A stretch of 64,000 nucleotides of DNA from Delphinapterus leucas (lineage: Eukaryota; Chordata; Mammalia; Artiodactyla; Monodontidae): contig NW_022098049.1 in assembly GCF_002288925.2 (NCBI RefSeq), positions 1,949,227-2,013,226 of the forward strand, in the 5' to 3' direction. The position numbers and the translations under genes were made by a program. The notes beneath the pieces are model-generated. The model was given only the letters and a program-made list of their open reading frames with translations. It was not told where the DNA came from and did not search any database. This document shows positions 49,401-58,400 of the stretch, piece after piece. How positions within the stretch are numbered: the first letter of the stretch is position 1; the number at the start of each line of letters is the position of its first letter.

Positions 49401-52400
49401 TCTAGGAATAAACCTACCTAAGGAGACAAAAGACCTATATGAAGAAAATTATAAGACACTGATGAAAGAAATTAAAGATGATACAAATGGAGAGATATAC
49501 CATGTTCTTGGATTGGAAGAATCAACATTGTGAAAATGACTATACTACCCAAAGCAATCTACAGATTCAATGCAATCCCTATCAAACTACCACTGGCATT
49601 CTTCACAGAACTAGAACAAAAAAATTCACAATTTGTATGGAAACACAAAAGACCCCGAATAGCCACAGCAATCTTTTTTTTTGCCGCCTATATAGTTTTT
49701 GTGGTACACAGGCCTCTCACTGTTGTGGCCTCTCCTGTTGCAGAGCACAGGCTCCGGAGACGCAGGCTCAGCGACCATGGCTCACAGGCCCAGCCGCTCC
49801 GTGGCATGTGGGATCTTCCCGGACCGGAGCACGAACCCGTGTCCCCTGCATCGGCAGGCGGACTCTCAACCACTGCGCCACCAGGGAAGCCCGCCACAGC
49901 AATCTTGAGGAAGAAAAACGGAGCTGGAGGAATCAGGCTCCCTGACTTCAGACTATACTACAAAGCTACAGTAATCAAGACAGTATGGTACTGGCACAAA
50001 AACAGAAAGATTGATCAATGGAACAGGACAGAAAGCCCAGAGATAAACCCACGCACATATGGTCACCTTATCTTTGATAAAGGAGGCAACAATATACAGT
50101 GGAGAAAAGACAGCCTCTTCAATAAGCGGTGCTGGGAAAACTGGACAGCTACATGTAAAAGAATGAAATTAGAACACTCCCTAACACCATACACAAAAAT
50201 AAACTCAAAATGGGTTATAGACCTAAATGTAAGGCCAGACACTATCAAACTCTTAGAGGAAAACATAGGCAGAACACTCTATGACATAAATCACAGCAAG
50301 ATCCTTTTTGACTCACCTCCTAGAGAAATGGAAATAAAAACAAAAATAAACAAATGGGACCTAATGAAACTTTAAAGCTTTTGCACAGCAAAGGAAACCA
50401 TAAACAAGACGAAAAGACAACCCTCAGAATGGGAGAAAATATTTGCAAATGAAGCAACTGACAAAGGATTAATCTCCAAAATTTACAGCAGCTCAATATC
50501 AAAAAAACATATAACCCAATCCAAAAATGGGCAGAAGACCTAAACAGACATTTCTCCAAAGAAGATATACAGATTGCCAACAAACACATGAAAGAATGCT
50601 CAACATCATTAATCATTAGAGAAATACAAATCAAAACTACAATGATATCATCTCACACTGGTCAGAATGGCCATCATCAAAAAGTCTAAAAATAATAAAT
50701 GCTGGAGAGGGTGTGGAGAAAAGGGAACACTCTTGCACTGTTGGTGGGAATGTAAATTGATACAGCCACTATGGAGAACAGTATGGAGGTTCCTTAAAAA
50801 ACTACAAATAGAACTACCATATGACCCAGCAATCCCACTACTGGGCATATACCCTGAGAAAACCATAATTCAAAAAGAGTCAAGTACCAAAATGTTCACT
50901 GCAGCTCTATTTACAATAGCCAGGACATGGAAGCAACCTAAGTGTCCATCAACAGATGAATGGATAAAGAAGATGTGGCACATATATACAATGGAATATT
51001 ACTCAGCCATAAAAAGAAACAAAATTGAGTTATTTGTAGTGAGGTGGATGGACCTAGAGTCTATCATACAGAGTGAAGTAAGTCAGAAAGAGAAAAACAA
51101 ATACCATATGCTAACACGTATATATGGAATCTAAAAAAAAAAAAAAGGTCAAGAAGAACCTAGGGGCAAGATGGGAATAAAGACACAGACCTACCAGAGA
51201 ATGGACTTGAGGACATGGGGAGGGGGAAGCGTAAGCTGGGACAAAGTGAGAGAGTGGTGCGGACAATATACACTACCAAATGTAAAATAGATAGCTAGTG
51301 GGAAGCAGCCGCATAGCACAGGGAGATCAGCTCGGTGCTTTGTGACCACCCAGAGGGGTGGGATAGGGAGGGTGGGAGGGAGGGAGATGCAAGAGGGAAG
51401 AGATATGGGGACATATGTATATGTATAGCTGATTCACTTCGTTATAAAGCAGAAACTAACACACCACTGTAAAGCAATTATACTCCAATAAAGATGTTAA
51501 AAATATATATATATATGTATTGCTTCCCCCTTTGTCAATGTTTTACACATTTAATTTTCTTTCCTAATTTTAATGGCTGCCAATTTTAACCTTTTATCTT
51601 GAGTGATGATACAAGTTGTATTTTTGAGCAAACATAGTTTTGTTTTTAAATCTTACATGCTAAAAGGATGCATTCAAAGGATTCTATCTAGACCATGGGA
51701 AAAACCTTAGAAACATATACTAAGTGTGTGGCCTAGAATTTTTAGAAGCTTAAAATTAGAAAAATAAAACCTTTACTCTGAGCTTAGCACCATGTGTGTT
51801 TAATTCACTCTTAGCTTACCTGGTTCGTATAAAAGAGGCACAGGCTTTCATCTGAGTTTCTAGCAACACTGCTGCTCTCTCTTCTGCCATACAGTTCTGA
51901 ATATTTTTTAAAGCTTTCTCATTCTTCTGGTTATTACCACTGCTCGTTTCCACAGATAACGCAGAGCTCTCAGGCAACATTTCAGGGAAACACAAAAGAC
52001 AGTCTTTTCCTGAGTGGGGACAAGAGGATTTGATAGCCTTGTCACTCGAGGTGAAACTGTTCTGTTTCTGAGATGACGCAAGCAACGCTGCAAGCACTGG
52101 CTCCAGATTCAGGTAAGCCTCTCCCAATCTGCCCCAGTTCCAAGGATTAAAGGGATGCAAAGAAATCAGTTTCTGTAGGCAGAAAATTGTTTTCTCCAAG
52201 TTCTGCAAACTTGAACAAATAGCAAACTGGAGGTAGAGCACAGTAGTTAAATGGTCTGTGTTAGTTGCCTTATTTTCCTAAGGAGAAAAAAAGAAGATTA
52301 GGAAGTTTAAACTATGGAATGTTTCCCATATAAAAATGAAGATGCCTAAAAATCCAAGTTGTACATGTTATAAATGACAAGTAGCCACACAAGTAGGGTG

Positions 52401-55400
52401 AACTAAATATTTTTCAATAGATCTCAGTTCAAAACCATAAACCTAGAGAAATATAAACTAACCTAACAAAATAATCACCAGTCATTCCCAAACACCCTAA
52501 TGTCACAACAGTCACATAATCCAGGTGATAGTGGCCTGGCAAAGTTCAGCACCAAAAACCTCTGTGTCAGTTTATTTTCCATTTGTATTATAATCTTTAT
52601 TGTCTTCAGCCAGATATCTGAAAGACGCAAGCCAACTTTTTTATACCCTGTGCTAATGGTTCCATTTTAATATTCCAGGCTTTCTAAAAATCCAAATCGT
52701 AATTTCCTCGAGGATTCAAATGGACTCTATTTCCAAATTTTACTTGGCCTTGATATCCTAAACAGGATGGCCCTGCAGCTCTCAGTGTTTCGTGATGCAT
52801 AACTGAATCCAAATGCCCTCTCTGGTAACTATTAGCAGGGCCAATTATTTCTGGCTGGAGGGGATTGCTTGGTTTCCTTCTGATCAGAAAATCCTTTTCA
52901 AGTCTCCTTAATCAGAGCCATCACCTCTTGCCTAACTTGCCAAATGGCAAAAGCCCTGTGGGTTAGGGAAACAAGCCTCCTTTTTCTAAGTTAAAGTCTG
53001 TAGAGATTCAGTTCATTTTAAGTCTAAGGAAAACCTGGCCTACTAGTATTCAGATCAAGCCCCTGCATAGAACTGAGCAAGAAATATGAGTAAAACTACC
53101 CAGCACGGGGCTTCCCTGGTGGCACAGTGGTTGAGAGTCCGCCTGCCGATGCAGGGGACACGGGTTCATGCCCCGGTCCGGGAAGATCCCACATGCCGCG
53201 CAGTGGCTAGGCCCGTGAGCCATGGCTGCTGAGCCTGCGCTCCGCAACTGGAGAGGCCACAACAGTGAGAGGTCCGCGTACCGCAAAAAAAAAAAAAAAA
53301 CTACTCAGCAGGCAGCTGGAAGAAACTGGCTGACCAGTGAGTGAAAGCTTGAGGAGGATTCTAAATATTCATATATTGAGTGAAAAGACAGGAAATAAAG
53401 CCTCATGTAACCTATTCAGTCATACTATACATTCCCGATGACAGATTTGATCTGGTTTTATTATTACTATTGTTCAGTATTCTGTCCTTCCCCAGAGACC
53501 ACTAAGTTCCAGAAGTTTTTGTTCAATGCTGAATTACTAGTAGAGAGCACAGCACCTCAGACATAGCAGATGTCTAATAACTGTTGAGTAATACATCTTT
53601 ATGTTTTTTATTTATAATAGTGAAAGCAACACGTATAAACTACCTACAGCAAACGCTACCTTTCCTCTACAGTCTATAGTGCTCTATACTGTTTACAAAC
53701 ATTTTCAGATTGCGGAAGCAAGTATGTGGTGGGGTAGGGTGGAGCACGCAGACCATGGTTTTGATGGCCTAGCTAGTAAAGAACTCTCTGGAAACTAAAT
53801 TCCATTTAAACGAGTTTGTGTGCACAGTACTGAACTCCTTCTATAATGCAATGGTGATGACGAGAGTTAACATTTACAGAGTGCTTACCATATGCCAGAC
53901 ACTACTCTAAGTGCTTTACTCATTTAATCCTCATGACAATCCTTTAAAATAGACTCTATCACTATCCCCATTTTATAGTTGAGGCAACTGAGTCCTAAGA
54001 GAGAAGTCAGATAAGCTGCCTGACGTCACACAGCTAGTAAGTAGCAGAGCTACAATCGGTCCCACTAGAAGTCACAGAAAAAAGGTACTTCAGAAGAGCT
54101 GACGCGTGTTAGCTGGCTTAGGATTCTCCCACTAGACACTAGGTCAGCAATGTATGGGCAGGTTATGGACGTGGTTTTCTGTCTCCTTAGCACCGAACCC
54201 AGAACTGCACACATGGTAAGACTGAAATAAATGTTTGTGAAGTGATAAATGGAAAAAAAAGTCAGTAACTGTCAAAAAGCAGTTTCCTTACCACAGTTTA
54301 TCACATGAGCCTATCAGCCACTATAAGATGTTTAAACTATTTGTTTAAGAAATAAGTTCCAGAGCTTCCCTGGTGGCGCAGTGGTTAAGAACCCACCTGC
54401 CAAGGCAGGGGACATGGGTTCGAGCCCTGGCAGGGAGGATCCCACATGTGGAGCAACTAAGCCCGTGCGCCACAACTACTGAAGCCCGCGAGCCTACAGC
54501 CCGTGCTCTGCAACAAGAGAAGCCACTGCAATAAGAAGCCCGTGCACTGCAACAAAGAGTAGCCCCTGCTCGCCGCAGCTAGAGAAAGCCTGCACGCAGC
54601 AACGAAGAACAAAATTTTGGCTGCATTGGCAGCCAAAATAAAAGAAAAGAAAAAGAAAGAAATAAGTTCCATTACAAATTCTATCCAAAAATGATTAAGA
54701 AGAGAGGTGAATAAACTTCAGTAGAAGTTGTGAGCATAAAGTGTTCATATCCTGCTGGGCACTCCAAGACTCACTGTGTTTTGTTCAATGCTGGGTCATG
54801 ACCTGCCCACTCCAGAGCACGAGGGGGCAATAACCACTGGGACAAAACCCAGAAACGGGCCAGAGCGAGTAACAAGAAGAGGACCTACAAGTAGGGAAAA
54901 AGAAAACAAAACACAGGGCATCAGGAAATGAGAAAACCATGCAAATGGGCAGGCTGCACTGAGATCATGTGAAGAGACCCAAAGAAAGGGGTGAGACCTA
55001 TTAGCCTATGCTGCCGTTTCTTCCCCAACACTCCTGCCCACCAGGGTGCCCACAGCCCAAGGACCAGTTCTCAAAGTCCTGACAGAGGAGCTGAAGGTCT
55101 TCTGACTGGTCCTTCCTCCTGCCTGGTAACCATCCCAAGCTCTGGATGGCATCTGCTGGCAACAAATCCTTCTCTGAGCCACAACAGCAGAGACTCACTA
55201 AGCTAGAAGGAACCAGAGAGCCAGTCCAGCCCCCGACACTAACCTACCTGTCACTGCTTTCGGTGGTCTGGGGGGGGAGACAAAGCACAACAGTGATATG
55301 CAGGTGATGTGAGGAAGACAGAGGCGATGGGAGAGCAGAACAGTGACGAAGGACGGGTGACTGATGTCTAGAAAAAGCAACTGAAAGAACTGAAGTTGCT

Positions 55401-58400
55401 GTTAATTTTCAGACCAGGGAGACTGAACACTATTAAACCCCACCAAGTTCACTGTATTCATGCCATGTGCTTCCTTAACAGGGTAATCTTATCTTCCAGC
55501 TTAAGAATTAACCCACAATTAGTAGAGGGGAGAAAAAGAGTGAACAAAACACAGCTGTTTTCCATGTTCCGAAGACAATTACCACCAAGGGTTCCTCTCA
55601 CTGCAAGAGGCTGAGGTCCTATGCAATGAACCCCGGCAAGCAAATTGTGGGATTTCTCTTAGTTAATGAAACGGAGGAGGACAACTCAATTGGCTGCGTA
55701 CTTCAGGCTGACCTCTGGTCAACGAGATCCACAGGATTCAAGATCAGAGCCTCAGGGCCTCATTAAGTTCCTCTGAGGAAGAAAACTGGTCATCTATAAA
55801 CTAGGACTGGTCGACTTAGACTTGTCCCCATATAAAATTTACACTAAAAACTGTAGGTGCTTTAATCTGAAAACAAAAACAAGCAGGATATAGAATTGCA
55901 AAAAAACCTGCTTTTATTAAATTCCTTAAAAAAAATTCTGCAGACTCCATTTAAGAATAAAAAGGATTAAGCTTGGCCTAGTATGATATTTAGTCATTTT
56001 TTGGTAAACTTTTTTCCTGTTTATAAAAGTAATATATGTTCATTGTAGAAATTTTGGAAAATAAAAATCTAAACAACAGCAAAACACCTAAAGAAGAAAA
56101 CACATCACATAATCCTTCCACTCTGAGTATTTACTCCTAACAAGAGTAAAAACCTTTGCAAGTGAGACTTCCACGGTGGTCCAGTGCTAAAAAGTCTGCC
56201 TTCTAGTGCAGGGAATGTGAGTTCGATCCCTGGTTGGGGAACCAGGATCCCACATGCCGCAGGGCAACTAAGCCCACACACCGCAACTACTGAGCCCGCG
56301 CTCCTCAACTAGAGCCCATATGCTCTGAAGCCTGTGTGATACAACTAGAAAGAGAAAAAACCTGCACACCACAACTAAAGAGAAGTCCGCACACCTCAAT
56401 GAAAGATCCTGCATGCTGCAACTAAGACCCGACACAGCCAAAAAAAAAAAAAAAAAAAAAAAAACCTTTGCAAGTGAGATTTTCAGGCAATGAAAAATTT
56501 TGAGCATAACACAGGAAAAAATATTACAAGCAAATGATTATGTCTAGACCTCCAAACTGTTCATCATAATAAAGTTCTTCCACCACTGACAATTTTCTTC
56601 TGCTTAACCAAACACACAGATTTAGCTGCAACAAGTTGTCTTTTGCTTTGTTTTTTACAAAATAAACCATTCAGCCATCCTAGGGAAGCAAATGGAAATA
56701 CGCACAGAAACCACTCACCAAGTTTGTAGCAATCTCCAGGGCTTCCTCGTGCCTTCCCAGGTGAACGAGACACCGAGCCTGGCCTTCCTGGACATCCCTT
56801 TTCATGGCAAAATTCGTAGATGGCAGTTTTTCTGAGATACTGGAATACTCTTGCAGTGCTTTCTGGCAAATATTTGTTAAATAAAGGAAAATGAAGGGAA
56901 GGGATGAAAAGAAAGGCAGAAAACACAGTAGAAAAAAGAATTCAGTCATGGGGGTGACGTGTTTCCTAGGCAGAAGGTAATGTTATAACTGACCCCACAA
57001 TGAACTAAAGGAAGACTTGAGCATTTAGTCAGTACTCTTTTTCTGAAAGGTAGAGAAAAAATGGCTGGAGACTATAAATAAAGCATCCTGGAGCCCAAAA
57101 GACCAGAATTTGAATCCTGGGTTTGCCACTAACTTGCTGTATAACCTTTTCACCTCAGCAAAATAACAACAGGACTCTTGTGAAGATGACATGAAGTCTC
57201 TAAATAAAGCAAGCTGACATCTAATCTAGTTGTTAGTTCTTTCCTTTTCTTACACATTTTCGGGTGCTTTGTTCCTGTGGCCCCATGAGGTATCTGTGCT
57301 AGAGGTTCCCACATAATTAGGAGATACAGAACCTGGGGAAACAGACCTACAAGGATCCCAACAAGCTCTCTATACTGGAGTTACAGGAAACAAAACAAAT
57401 TATACAGAGCTAGAAACTTGGGATTCTAAGATTACAAACACATATCACAAAAGATTAAATTCATCTTCACAAACAACACACTCATAACTTAGTATACTGT
57501 TATTTAAATATACTGTAATGGACAGAACAAAAGCCCATTTCAAGCAGTGCAATCTTCTATATGTTAAATTCTACCTGATACTCCTGCCGTCTGTAGGCCA
57601 GGTCCCCTTTGAATTTCTGGATAGTCAGAGCTTCAACATCATCACTGCTCCCCGTTTCTTCATAAAACCACTAGAAATTGTGAAAACAGCATATTACAGA
57701 GAATGAAACTACACTTTTCCACTCCCTACTCAGAAGCAATTTCCCATATATAATTGATTAAACCTCAAAAAAGACATAATTCTTCAGAATTCAGGAAAAC
57801 ATTTGACAAAGAAGAATGACAATTTTAATGGTGGCCCAGTTTTTATGAAAATTATCACAAGTAATAAATATACCAATAATACAATACCTCTTAACTAAAA
57901 CACAAAAGTATATGCTTTTATCTATAGCATTTCCAATTTGGGGTTGTGATGCTTGGGAACCTACATTTAACTAGCACAGTTCACGATGGTTCTTTAGACT
58001 GAGATGTTTTCCTGCAGAGAAATTTTTAGGGTGGATGGACTAGGGATTGACAACTCTTTATGGAGAGGACATAGAAAAGAAGAACTGTCATTATAGTGCT
58101 ATTATGAAAGTGTAAAAGCCAAAAGTAGAATCGACGCAAAGAGGAAACAGAGATGAAGGCTGAAAGGTGGCTTCCGTGCAATCAAATGCCAAAGTGCTAT
58201 AGGAGAAAAGTCTCAGGAAATGCCCATCTGGAATATTTTATTCACTTTTCTACTGATTTAAACCCTATGGATAGAAAGATCTTTTTTGATTATTGCATAA
58301 AGAACATTAAGATGAGAAAACACGAATAACGAGAAGCACTGTGTGCCAGTTTTCCAGCTCCAAAGAAGTATCTCATCCTCCCCGCCCCCCACCTTTTAAA

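Larger units (their letters stand above)
44961..51500 (+). mobile_element. Near-full-length L1 (LINE-1) in C8orf76 intron 4, antisense to the gene
   Basis: In order: a 5'UTR of about 1.2 kb, ORF1 (46177-47070, intact), ORF2 (47129-51134, broken), and a 3'UTR ending 'ccaataaagatgtt' with an A/TA-rich tail. A target-site duplication AAAATATCGCTTCCCC (44945-44960) is matched downstream by ...TATTGCTTCCCC (to 51529); the single difference is a CpG transition, and the right copy carries an expanded (TA)n. The site has the TT/AAAA nick motif used by the L1 endonuclease. A SINE at 49676-49892 inserted later. The low number of lesions in ORF1 suggests moderate age, within the cetacean or cetartiodactyl lineage (inference). 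Confidence 0.93.
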
